From Microbaculum sp051390635 (GTDB taxonomy: Bacteria; Pseudomonadota; Alphaproteobacteria; Rhizobiales; Tepidamorphaceae), in assembly GCF_051390635.1 (NCBI RefSeq), contig NZ_JBPODT010000001.1, positions 372,001 through 436,000 on the forward strand: DNA of 64,000 bases, given 5' to 3'. A program made the translations under genes and the position numbers. Below the pieces are notes generated by a model. The model was not told the DNA's origin, did no database searches, and saw nothing but the letters and a program-made list of their open reading frames with translations. The first letter of the stretch is position 1, and every line of letters starts with the position of its first letter. This document shows positions 27,297-34,921 of the stretch, piece by piece.

Positions 27297-27809
27297 TCAA
27301 ATGACCCGCTCGTAGACCACGAAGGTCATCGGCGCGGAATCCTTTTCGCCCCGCACCGGCCCCTCGCGGGAAACCTCGTGCCAGAGCCTCGGATCGATGA
27401 CCGGGAAATAGGCGTCGCCGTCGGGCGTCCCGGCGACCTCGGTGACATAAAGTCGCTCCGCCCGGCCGATCGCCTCCTCGTAGATCTGCGCGCCGCCGAT
27501 GATGAAGATCTCGTCGAGCCCGCGGTCGCGGGCGAAATCCCCGGCCAGGCCCACCGCCTCGCCCAGCGAATAGGCGACGTGGATCTGATCGGAGGCGATC
27601 TCGGTGCCGCGCGTGACCACGATGTTGTCGCGTCCCGGCAGCGGCCGGCCGATCGAGTCGAAGGTCTTGCGGCCCATGACGACCGGCTTGCCTATCGTCA
27701 ACGCCTTGAAGTGCCGCAGGTCCGTCGGCAGCCGCCACGGCAGCCCGTTGTCGCGCCCGATGACGCGGTTCTCGGCCATGGCGACGATAATCGAAAGTCG
27801 AATGGTCAT
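27297..27809 (-). CDS. folA: Dihydrofolate reductase
   Basis: FolA reduces dihydrofolate with NADPH and is the trimethoprim target. The 170-residue protein begins LSIIVAMAENRVIGRDNGLPWRLPTDLRHFK, with the substrate-binding Asp in LPTD and the Met20-type loop. It has VVMGRKTFDSIGRPLPGR (NADPH binding, about 44-61) and FIIGGAQIYEEAI (about 98-110). Its ATG overlaps the stop of the acetyltransferase gene (ATGA). With thyA just upstream, it makes and recycles the folate used for dTMP synthesis. Confidence 0.96.
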   Translation of the reverse strand: MTIRLSIIVAMAENRVIGRDNGLPWRLPTDLRHFKALTIGKPVVMGRKTFDSIGRPLPGRDNIVVTRGTEIASDQIHVAYSLGEAVGLAGDFARDRGLDEIFIIGGAQIYEEAIGRAERLYVTEVAGTPDGDAYFPVIDPRLWHEVSREGPVRGEKDSAPMTFVVYERVI

Positions 27810-28321
27810 TCCACTTGCCCCGCCAGCCGGTCCAGCGCCTCGCCGCTGAGCCGGAAGACCGTCCACTCGTCCATCGCCTCGGCGCCGAGCGAGCGGTAGA
27901 CGTCGATCGCCGCCTCGTTCCAGTCGAGCACCCACCATTCGAGCCGGCCCAGCCCCTCCTCGACGCAGCGCCGGGCGAGGCGGGCGAGCAGCGCCTTGCC
28001 TATCCCCTTGCCCCGGAACCCGGGCTTCACGAACAGGTCTTCCAGGTAGATGCCGTGCTGCCCGCGGAAGGTCGAGAAATTGTAGAACCACAGCGCGAAG
28101 CCGGCCGGCTCGCCCTCCCACTCGGCGATGTCGCAGAAGGCGCGCGGCATCGGCCCGAACAGCGCCCGGTCGATGCGCTGCTCGCTCGCGGTCACCTCGT
28201 CTCCGAGCTTCTCGAACTCGGCGAGTTCCCGGATGAAGGACAGCACCAGCCCCGCCTCGCCGGGCCAGGCGGGACGGATGGCGATACGGCCGTCGCGTCC
28301 GGGCTTATCGGTTTTTGGCAT
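27806..28321 (-). CDS. GNAT-family acetyltransferase, diamine/SSAT-like
   Basis: This 171-residue GNAT protein opens IRPAWPGEAGLVLSFIRELAEFEKL, the start typical of spermidine/spermine or diamine acetyltransferase-like enzymes. The FYNFSTFRGQHGIYLEDLFV strand is followed by the acetyl-CoA loop FRGKGIGKALLARLA (about 106-120) and DWNEAAIDVYRSLGA near the C-terminus. It probably acetylates a small amine or amino acid. It is translationally coupled to folA and lies 18 bases from the EmrE-like gene, which may reflect an operon without a shared pathway. Confidence 0.85.
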   Translation of the reverse strand: MPKTDKPGRDGRIAIRPAWPGEAGLVLSFIRELAEFEKLGDEVTASEQRIDRALFGPMPRAFCDIAEWEGEPAGFALWFYNFSTFRGQHGIYLEDLFVKPGFRGKGIGKALLARLARRCVEEGLGRLEWWVLDWNEAAIDVYRSLGAEAMDEWTVFRLSGEALDRLAGQVE

Positions 28322-28339
28322 GGTCCCCCGCGACCGTCT

Positions 28340-28675
28340 TCAATGCGTCACCGTCTTGGACATGAGGTTGATGACGATGACCCCCGCCATGATCAGGGCG
28401 ATCCCCAGCATCGCCCAGAAATCCGGGACCTGCCGGTACAGGACCGCCCCGACAATGGCGACGAGCACCACGCCGAGGCCGGACCAGATCGCATAGGTCA
28501 CGCCCACCGGCATGACCTTGAGCGTCAGGGCTAGGAAATAGAACGCGATCGCATAGCCGACGATGACGACGATCGACGGCACAAGCACCGTGAAGCCGTT
28601 CGAGGCCTTGAGCGCCGACGTCGCGATGACTTCCGCGATGATGGCGACAATCAGATGCACCAGATGGATCGGCAT
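28340..28675 (-). CDS. EmrE-like small multidrug resistance transporter
   Basis: The 111-residue, four-helix SMR exporter functions as an antiparallel dimer that swaps protons for cationic drugs. The essential membrane Glu is in IIAEVIATSALKAS (residue 14), with the conserved YAIWSGLG (Trp about 63) in helix 3 and GVIVINLMSK at the end, as in EmrE/QacE. These features favour the multidrug type over the Gdx/SugE guanidinium type, but substrate tests would be needed. Confidence 0.88.
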   Translation of the reverse strand: MPIHLVHLIVAIIAEVIATSALKASNGFTVLVPSIVVIVGYAIAFYFLALTLKVMPVGVTYAIWSGLGVVLVAIVGAVLYRQVPDFWAMLGIALIMAGVIVINLMSKTVTH

Positions 28676-28705
28676 GCGTGCTCCGGAAAAATGCCGTGGG
28701 GCGGC

Positions 28706-29500
28706 CTAGACGGCCACCTCGGCCTTGATGTGCGGGTGCGGGTCGTAGCCTTCCAGCGCGAAATCCTCGTAGACGAAGCCGAAGATGTCGGTGACGGCCG
28801 GATTGATGTGCATCGTCGGCAGGCGGCGCGGCGCGCGCGAAAGCTGCAGCCGGGCCTGCTCGATATGGTTCGAATACAGATGCGCGTCGCCGAGCGTGTG
28901 CACGAAGTCGCCGGGCTTCAGACCTGTTACCTGCGCCACCATCATGGTGAGCAGCGCATAGGAGGCGATGTTGAACGGCACGCCGAGGAACACGTCGGCG
29001 GAACGCTGATAGAGCTGGCACGACAGTTTGCCGTCGCCCACCCAGAACTGGAACAGGCAGTGGCACGGCGGCAGCGCCATCTTCTCCACGTCGGCCGGGT
29101 TCCAGGCGGTGACGATCAGGCGGCGCGAATCCGGATTGGAGCGGATCTGCGCGACCACCTGCGAAATCTGGTCGATCGTCCCTCCGTCCTGCGTCGGCCA
29201 CGAGCGCCACTGGTGGCCGTAGACCGGACCGAGATCGCCGTTCTCGTCGGCCCATTCGTCCCAGATCCTGACGCCGTGCGCCTTCAGATAGGCGATGTTG
29301 GTATCACCCTTCAGGAACCAGAGCAGTTCGTGGACGATCGACTTCAGATGCAGCTTCTTGGTCGTCACCATGGGGAAGCCCTCGGCGAGATCGTAGCGCA
29401 TCTGATGGCCGAACACGCTGAGCGTGCCCGTGCCGGTGCGGTCGTCCTTTCTCAGGCCATCATCCAGGATGCGGCGCAGCAGGTCTTGGTATTGGCGCAT
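28706..29500 (-). CDS. thyA: Thymidylate synthase
   Basis: ThyA methylates dUMP to dTMP with methylene-tetrahydrofolate. The 264 residues equal E. coli ThyA in length. Motifs: RTGTGTLSVFGHQMRYDL (phosphate-binding Arg, about 21-38), the catalytic Cys in MALPPCHCLFQFWV (about 146), and RSADVFLGVPFNIASYALL (about 166-184). It heads thyA - SMR - GNAT - folA on the minus strand. Because ThyA oxidises the folate cofactor, a folA partner close by is functionally sensible. Confidence 0.97.
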   Translation of the reverse strand: MRQYQDLLRRILDDGLRKDDRTGTGTLSVFGHQMRYDLAEGFPMVTTKKLHLKSIVHELLWFLKGDTNIAYLKAHGVRIWDEWADENGDLGPVYGHQWRSWPTQDGGTIDQISQVVAQIRSNPDSRRLIVTAWNPADVEKMALPPCHCLFQFWVGDGKLSCQLYQRSADVFLGVPFNIASYALLTMMVAQVTGLKPGDFVHTLGDAHLYSNHIEQARLQLSRAPRRLPTMHINPAVTDIFGFVYEDFALEGYDPHPHIKAEVAV

Positions 29501-29695
29501 GGCGGTTTCCAGTCTCGGCGCTCCAGTCTACGCGATTCCGCCGCCGCGTTCAGCGGTGGCCGCCCCCGAACGGGCACGGGACCGGATTCTCCGGAAGAAT
29601 CGCGGGAACCCGGCGTATTCTCTTGCGCATGTGTCCCGTGTCGCGGCGCTATTGCCGGACTATCGGCTCCGGCGATTATCCGCTACGAATGGGAC

Positions 29696-31468
29696 ATGCC
29701 CGAAATACGCACAAATCGGCGGCTCGCGGCCATTCTGGTAGCCGACGTCGTCGGCTATTCCCGCATGATGGGGGTCGACGAGGCCGGCACGCTCGAAGCG
29801 CTCAAGCGCCATCGCGAGACCCTGTTCGATCCGACGGTCGCGGAGAACAACGGGCGGGTGGTCAAGCTCGTTGGCGACGGCACCCTGGTCGAGTTCGCCA
29901 GCGCGCTCGACGCGGTGCGGTGCGCGCTGGCCATCCAGCGCGCGGTCAAGGCGGCGGCCGGGTCCAACGGCGACGGCATCGTCCTGCGGATTGGCGTCAA
30001 TCTGGGCGATGTCATCATCGAGGGCGACGACATCTACGGCGACGGCGTCAATATCGCCGCGCGCCTGGAATCCCTGGCGGAGCCCGGCGGCGTGTGCATC
30101 TCCTCGATCGTCAACGAAAGCGTCCAGGGCAGGATCGACGTCACCTTCAGCGACTGCGGCGAGGTGAGCGCCAAGAACATCGACCGCCCCATCCGCACAT
30201 GGAAATGGCATCCCGACGGCGACGGGGCGGCCGCCCAGCCGGATCGGCAGACGCCCGAACCGGCGCAAAAGTCCAATGGCCGGGCCTCGATCGCGGTGCT
30301 GCCGTTCGACAACATGTCCGGCGATCCCGAGCAGGAGTATTTTTCCGACGGCATCTCCGAGGACATCATCACCGACCTGTCGAAGGTCGCCGGCCTGATC
30401 GTGATCGCGCGGAACTCGAGCTTCGCCTACAAGGGCCGGAGCATCGACATCCGCACGGTCGCCCGCGAACTCGGCGTGAAGTCGGTGCTGGAAGGCTCGA
30501 TCCGCCGGGCCGGCAACCGGGTGCGCATTAACGCCCAGCTCATCGACGCGGCCAACGGCGCGCACCTGTGGGCGGAGCGCTACGACCGCGACCTGATCGA
30601 CATCTTCGAGCTTCAGGACGAGGTGACGCGGATGATCGTCGACGCGCTGAAGGTGAAGCTGAGCGCATCCGAATCCGCCCGCCTGTCCGGCGAAGCGACG
30701 ACGAGCGTGGAGGCGCATGATCTGGTCCTGCGCGCCCGCGCCCTTCTGCACGGCGCGGCCAAGGACGCCGCGATCTTCCGCCGCGCCGTCGCCATGCTCG
30801 AGGGCGCCATCGCGCTCGATCCCGACTACGGCGAATCCTACGGCGGGATGGCGATGGCCTATCTCTACGACTTCCAGAACCGCTGGAGCGACGAACCCGA
30901 TCGATCGCTGGAGACCGCGATGCGCTATGCCGACCAGGCGGTCGAAAAGGCGCCGAACGATCCCTACTGCCACTACGTGGCCTCGGTCGCCGCCGGGTTC
31001 TCGAAGGACTACGACCGGTCCGAAGTCGAGGTCGAGAAGGCGCTCGCGCTAAGCCCCAACTTCGCGCCGGCCATCAACTCCAAGGGCGTCCGCCACATCT
31101 TCGGCGGGCAACCGGACGCGGCCGTCCCGGAGATCGAGCGCGCCCTGCGCCTGGATCCGGCGAACGGCCACAGCTACCTGCATTTCCTGGGCCTCGCCCA
31201 CCTGTTGTCCGGCAAGTACGAAACCGCCGCCGCCGAACTGCGCGCCCGCATTCTGCAGGTTCCCGAAACCGACATGTCGCGCGCCTATCTGGCCGCCACG
31301 CTCGGCCACCTCGGCGAGATCGACGAGGCGCGGCGGGTCTGGGGCGAGTTGAAGGCGATCAACCCGGGCTATTCGTTCGACGCCCATGTCGGCCGGCTGC
31401 CGTTCCAGCGGCCCGAATATACCCAGCCGATCCGCGAGGGCCTGGCGAAGGCGGGCCTTCTCGGCTGA
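29696..31468 (+). CDS. Class III adenylate/guanylate cyclase with TPR domain
   Basis: This is a 590-residue soluble signalling protein of a type very common in Hyphomicrobiales. The class III cyclase domain (about 5-165) has both metal-binding Asp residues, ILVADVVGYSRMM (residue 16) and VKLVGDGTLVEF (about 59), and the transition-state Asn/Arg in DGVNIAARLES. A linker leads to a TolB/FlgO-like segment (about 200-320: IAVLPFDNMSGDPEQEYFSDG, LEGSIRRAGNRVRI), and TPR repeats fill the C-terminal third (about 380-575). There are no transmembrane segments. The ATG at 29696 has only GGGA close by; an upstream open frame is antisense to thyA and is not used. Confidence 0.9.
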   Translation: MPEIRTNRRLAAILVADVVGYSRMMGVDEAGTLEALKRHRETLFDPTVAENNGRVVKLVGDGTLVEFASALDAVRCALAIQRAVKAAAGSNGDGIVLRIGVNLGDVIIEGDDIYGDGVNIAARLESLAEPGGVCISSIVNESVQGRIDVTFSDCGEVSAKNIDRPIRTWKWHPDGDGAAAQPDRQTPEPAQKSNGRASIAVLPFDNMSGDPEQEYFSDGISEDIITDLSKVAGLIVIARNSSFAYKGRSIDIRTVARELGVKSVLEGSIRRAGNRVRINAQLIDAANGAHLWAERYDRDLIDIFELQDEVTRMIVDALKVKLSASESARLSGEATTSVEAHDLVLRARALLHGAAKDAAIFRRAVAMLEGAIALDPDYGESYGGMAMAYLYDFQNRWSDEPDRSLETAMRYADQAVEKAPNDPYCHYVASVAAGFSKDYDRSEVEVEKALALSPNFAPAINSKGVRHIFGGQPDAAVPEIERALRLDPANGHSYLHFLGLAHLLSGKYETAAAELRARILQVPETDMSRAYLAATLGHLGEIDEARRVWGELKAINPGYSFDAHVGRLPFQRPEYTQPIREGLAKAGLLG

Positions 31469-31536
31469 TCGGCGCCGGATAGCCTGCGGCCGCGGGCATC
31501 TGGACCTCGGCAGCGGGATCGGGTCTGCTGTCGTTC

Positions 31537-32436
31537 ATGGCAAGGGCGGCAAAGAAGCAAGGCGCCAAGACCGCCGGGGGAACCGCCGCGAAGGCGGCGC
31601 GGAAACCCGCGACGGACAAGACTGCGCGCGCGACGGGGAAGACCGAATCCCCCCGCGCCGCCCGGTGGCGCAAGCGCAAGGCGCAGCTCATCCGCCTCTA
31701 CGAGGGAACCGACAAGCGGGCGAGCCGGTTCCGCTATGGTCTTCTGGTCTTCGATCTGGCGCTGATCGCGTTCTTCATCCTGACGACGCCGCTGCACAAT
31801 CCGCCGTGGATCATCGTGCTCGACATCATCATCGTGATCCCGATCACGCTCGACTTCGTGGCGCGCCTCTGGATCTCCCGGAGCAAGTCGGCCTACCTGC
31901 TCCAGATCACGTCGATCGCCGACGTGCTGATCATCGTTTCGCTGCTATTGCCGCTGTTCTTCGAGAACCTGGCCTTCCTGCGGGTGCTGCGCTCGCTGCG
32001 GCTGCTGCGTTCCCATCACGTCATGCGGGATTTGCGGCGCGACGTGCCGTTCGTGCGGCGCAACGAGGAGGTGCTGCACAGCCTGATCAATCTCGCCGTC
32101 TTCGTGTTCACGATCACCGCGCTGGTCTACGTCCTGGAGGACGAGATCAATCCGCAGATCAGCAATTATCTGGACGCGCTCTATTTCACGGTGACGACGC
32201 TGACGACGACGGGGTTCGGCGACATCACCCTTCAGGACCGCAACGGCCGCCTGCTGTCGATCGTCATCATGGTGGTCGGCGTGGCCCTGTTTTTGCGCCT
32301 GGTGCAGACGGTCTTCCGGCCCAACAAGGTCCGCTACACCTGCCCCGACTGCGGCCTGACGCTGCACGATCCCGACGCGATCCACTGCAAGCATTGCGGC
32401 CGGCTGATCAACATCGAGACCGAAGGGATGACATGA
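31537..32436 (+). CDS. Voltage-gated potassium channel-like protein with C-terminal zinc ribbon
   Basis: The 299-residue protein has a basic Lys/Ala-rich N-tail (1-45), then hydrophobic segments S1-S6. An S4-like helix FLRVLRSLRLLRSHHVMRDL (about 147-166) has Arg every third or fourth position. The pore helix and selectivity filter TLTTTGFGDI (about 225-234) replace the usual TVGYGD with TTGFGD. S6 follows (about 247-267). The cytoplasmic C-terminus holds two CxxC knuckles, CPDCGL and CKHCGR, forming a zinc ribbon instead of the usual RCK or cyclic-nucleotide domain. It lies 68 bases after the cyclase gene. Its last 103 bases overlap the convergent gene. Confidence 0.87.
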   Translation: MARAAKKQGAKTAGGTAAKAARKPATDKTARATGKTESPRAARWRKRKAQLIRLYEGTDKRASRFRYGLLVFDLALIAFFILTTPLHNPPWIIVLDIIIVIPITLDFVARLWISRSKSAYLLQITSIADVLIIVSLLLPLFFENLAFLRVLRSLRLLRSHHVMRDLRRDVPFVRRNEEVLHSLINLAVFVFTITALVYVLEDEINPQISNYLDALYFTVTTLTTTGFGDITLQDRNGRLLSIVIMVVGVALFLRLVQTVFRPNKVRYTCPDCGLTLHDPDAIHCKHCGRLINIETEGMT

Positions 32437-32774
32437 AGCCGGCTGACCGTGTCGCAGCGCTGCCAGACCTCGGGATCGGCGGCCTGTTCGCCGACTTTCA
32501 GGTGAATGATGTCCTCGCTCGCCAGCACCATCCGCACGGTCGTGCCGGCGGCCGTCTCGCCGTCGGGAACCTCGTAGGAAAAGGCGTGGCGGCTGTAGTC
32601 GCCGATCGCCTCCGTGCCGCCCGGCGTGGTGATGGCGGGACCGTGGATTTCCATGATCCGGCCGTCGGCGGCGCACCAGGTCCCGTCGATCGCGTCCGCC
32701 CGCGCCGGACCGGCAAAAAACACCGCCAGCGCGGCCGCGCCCAACACGGTACCAAGGAAGGCGGATCGATCCAT
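32334..32774 (-). CDS. Hypothetical secreted protein
   Basis: The 146-residue protein starts MDRSAFLGTVLGAAALAVFFAGPARA, a clear signal peptide cleaved near residue 26, then IDGTWCAADGRIMEIHGPAI and FSYEVPDGETAAGTTVRMVLASEDIIHL. A Cys pair (GTWC near 32 and WQRC near 108) may form a disulfide. This looks like a small family of alphaproteobacterial exported proteins without known function. The final 34 codons are antisense to the zinc-ribbon end of the potassium channel gene and look like read-through tail. A frameshift or lost stop may have extended the protein. Confidence 0.65.
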   Translation of the reverse strand: MDRSAFLGTVLGAAALAVFFAGPARADAIDGTWCAADGRIMEIHGPAITTPGGTEAIGDYSRHAFSYEVPDGETAAGTTVRMVLASEDIIHLKVGEQAADPEVWQRCDTVSRLHVIPSVSMLISRPQCLQWIASGSCSVRPQSGQV

Positions 32775-32848
32775 CGTTCTCTCCCCGGTGACAGGCCCCG
32801 GTCGCAAGACCAGTCGGCAGCATCCACCACCGCGACCGCGCGGCCAAC

Positions 32849-33664
32849 TCAAATCGCGTTGAAGTCGCCGCCGCGTCCCTTGCCCCCGGCAAACCGCGCC
32901 GCGCCGCCGATGCCCTCGGCCTTCAGGGCCGGCAGCCCGCCCTCGAACTCCCGGCGCAGCGCCGCCCGCATGTCCATGTCCCACTGGGCATAGGCCGACG
33001 CCCGGTCGGCCCGCAGGCACATCTGGGGAAATCGCGCGATCTCGTGGGCCAGGTCCTCCGCCGCCGCGCGCGCCTGTCCGGGCGGCACCACCCGGTCGCA
33101 CAGGCCGATGCGCAGCGCCTCGTCGGCCGCCACCTTTCGCCCGGTCAGGATCAGGTCCATGGCCCGGCCCATGCCGACGAGGCGCGGCAGGCGTATCGTG
33201 CCGCCATCGATCAGCGGCACCCCCCAGCGGCGGCAGTAGACGCCGAAATAGGCATCCTCCTCCATCACCCGCATGTCGCACCACAGCGCCAGCTCCATGC
33301 CACCTGCGACCGCCGGGCCGGAAACCGCGGCGATCACCGGCTTGGACAGCTGCATGCGCGTCGGTCCCATCGGCCCGCGCGGATCGCCCGTCGGATCGCC
33401 CACGCGATCATCTGACGGTGTTTCGGAGAACGAAAGCTCGCCGATCTCGGCGGCCCCGCCGGCGGCGTGCTTCAGGTCGAAACCGGCGCAGAACGTGCCG
33501 CCCGCGCCCCAGAACACCGCGACGGAGGCCGTTTCATCCGCCTCGAAGGCGCCGAAGGCCGCGGCCAGCGCCTCCGCCGTATCGGGATCGACGGCGTTGC
33601 GCGCCTGCGGCCGGGTCAGGACGACGGTCCAGACCCCGCCGTCGCGCTCGATCGTCACGCTCAT
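32849..33664 (-). CDS. Enoyl-CoA hydratase/isomerase (crotonase) family protein
   Basis: This 271-residue crotonase-fold enzyme acts on acyl-CoA. It has RPQARNAVDPDTAEAL near the N-terminus, the first oxyanion-hole strand FWGAGGTFCAGFDL (about 48-61), the second oxyanion glycine region ISGPAVAGGMELALWCD-like (about 112-128) and YCRRWGVPLIDGG (about 142-154). Both catalytic glutamates of classical enoyl-CoA hydratase are not clearly present, so isomerase or hydrolase activity is possible. It stands alone upstream of ssrA in the opposite direction. Confidence 0.9.
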   Translation of the reverse strand: MSVTIERDGGVWTVVLTRPQARNAVDPDTAEALAAAFGAFEADETASVAVFWGAGGTFCAGFDLKHAAGGAAEIGELSFSETPSDDRVGDPTGDPRGPMGPTRMQLSKPVIAAVSGPAVAGGMELALWCDMRVMEEDAYFGVYCRRWGVPLIDGGTIRLPRLVGMGRAMDLILTGRKVAADEALRIGLCDRVVPPGQARAAAEDLAHEIARFPQMCLRADRASAYAQWDMDMRAALRREFEGGLPALKAEGIGGAARFAGGKGRGGDFNAI

Positions 33665-33729
33665 GGCTCAATTCCCCCGTTTTTGGCGATCCGATTATCC
33701 CGTTTCGCTTTTCCGGTCGGGCGTGCGCC

Positions 33730-33758
33730 TTTTCACGGCCCGATTCCGTCCCTATATT
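33730..33758 (+). promoter_or_regulatory. Promoter of ssrA
   Basis: TTTTCA and TATATT are separated by 17 bases, placing the start near 33765, at the beginning of the acceptor piece of tmRNA. Confidence 0.6.
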
Positions 33759-33764
33759 GGGTTC

Positions 33765-34090
33765 GTCGGCGCAAGCCGACTATGGCGATAAACCGCCGTC
33801 GGAATAAACCCATCGGACCCGGGGGCAGTACCCGGCGCCTCCACCAGAACCGATCGAACCGGATGTCGGTCGGCTGTGGCGGGGGCGAAACAGGATCGAC
33901 GAGGGCGTAAAGGGCGGACTTTCGCTCGGCATGGTACCACCGTATCGGGCCATCTTTATAGTTGCCAACGACAACTATGCTCCGGTTGCTCAGGCCGCGT
34001 AAGGCGGTTTGAAACACCGATCCAAGCCCTGACGGGTTAGCTCCGTCAGGCGGGGTTCGGAGGCACCTGGCAACAGAAGCCTCCACTTAA
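33765..34090 (+). ncRNA. ssrA: Circularly permuted two-piece tmRNA
   Basis: The tRNA-like acceptor piece comes first, with a T-arm-like segment and CGCCTCCACCA ending at 33846. After a short spacer, removed on processing, the coding piece begins GGGGGCGAAACAGGATCGACG at 33881. Its 5' GGGGGCG pairs with the acceptor's CGCCTCC, completing the acceptor stem. The tag reading frame (33964-34002) gives ANDNYAPVAQAA-stop, close to known alphaproteobacterial tags beginning ANDN(Y/F)A and ending AA. A GGAGGC/GCCTCC stem lies at the 3' end (34060-34084). tmRNA rescues stalled ribosomes and marks the products for ClpXP. The permuted order is diagnostic of alphaproteobacteria. The outer ends are approximate. 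Confidence 0.94.
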
Positions 34091-34160
34091 TTTCACGGCC
34101 GCGCTGACGGCCGTATTCGTTGTAAAGCGGGATTTCGACGGGGGGCTACCAGGGCAGGCA

Positions 34161-34742
34161 ATGGCGCAGGATCTCATTCGCTACGATCTGCTGACCCAGG
34201 ACGCGCTTCGCGGCGTCGTGCGCACCGTGCTCGCCGACGTCGCCAAGAACGGCCTTCCCGGCGACCATCACTTCTTCATCGGCTTCTCGACCACCGCGCC
34301 GGGCGTGCGCGTCTCCAACCGGCTGCGCGAAAGCTATCCGGAAGAGATGACCGTCGTGCTGCAGCACCAGTTCTGGGACCTCGAGGTCACCGACTCCGGC
34401 TTTTCCGTGAGCCTGTCCTTCAACGGCATCCCCGAGCGCCTGGTGGTGCCCTACTCCGCCATCAAGGGCTTCCTCGATCCAAGCGTCCAGTTCGGCCTGC
34501 AGTTCGAAACCAGCCTGCCGGAGGAAGCCAACGACGCCGGCGAGGCGATAGAGGCGACCGAGACCACGGCTCCGGCGGCGACCGAGCCCGCGCCGTCCCC
34601 CGCCAAGCCGGCCAGGCGGAAGAAAGACAAGGCCGCGCCTGCCGCGGAAGCGGCTGAGGACACCCCCGATACCGGGACCGAGCCGGAGGAAACCCAGGGT
34701 GCCGAGGTCGTCAGCCTCGACACGTTCCGCAAGAAGAACTGA
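34161..34742 (+). CDS. sspB: SspB, ClpXP adaptor for ssrA-tagged proteins
   Basis: SspB binds the tmRNA tag and delivers tagged proteins to ClpXP. The 193-residue protein has the tag-binding domain (about 1-120): RYDLLTQDALRGVVRTVLADVAKNG, HHFFIGFSTTAPGVRVS, ERLVVPYSAIKGFLDPSVQFGL. A flexible Ala/Pro/Glu linker (about 125-178) follows. The C-terminal ClpX-binding peptide is EVVSLDTFRKKN. It lies 70 bases downstream of ssrA on the same strand, so the tag RNA and its reader are neighbours. Confidence 0.95.
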   Translation: MAQDLIRYDLLTQDALRGVVRTVLADVAKNGLPGDHHFFIGFSTTAPGVRVSNRLRESYPEEMTVVLQHQFWDLEVTDSGFSVSLSFNGIPERLVVPYSAIKGFLDPSVQFGLQFETSLPEEANDAGEAIEATETTAPAATEPAPSPAKPARRKKDKAAPAAEAAEDTPDTGTEPEETQGAEVVSLDTFRKKN

Positions 34743-34921
34743 CGGCTCCGTCAAGCCGCATCGCCCCAGCCGCATCGCCCCAGCCGCATAGCCGTGCCGG
34801 GCTTACGCCCTAAAATCCGTACAATCGATACGTTTTGCGGCCCCGGGCGAATTCCGATGTCCGGCAAGGCGTGCTAGAAGGCCGGCGAAATTCCTTCATC
34901 AATCGCCTGAGGACACCAAGA

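Noticed and set aside
33752..33974. Minus-strand and plus-strand short frames across the ssrA region
   Set aside because: The region is explained by tmRNA structure and tag frame; the open frames have no start signals.
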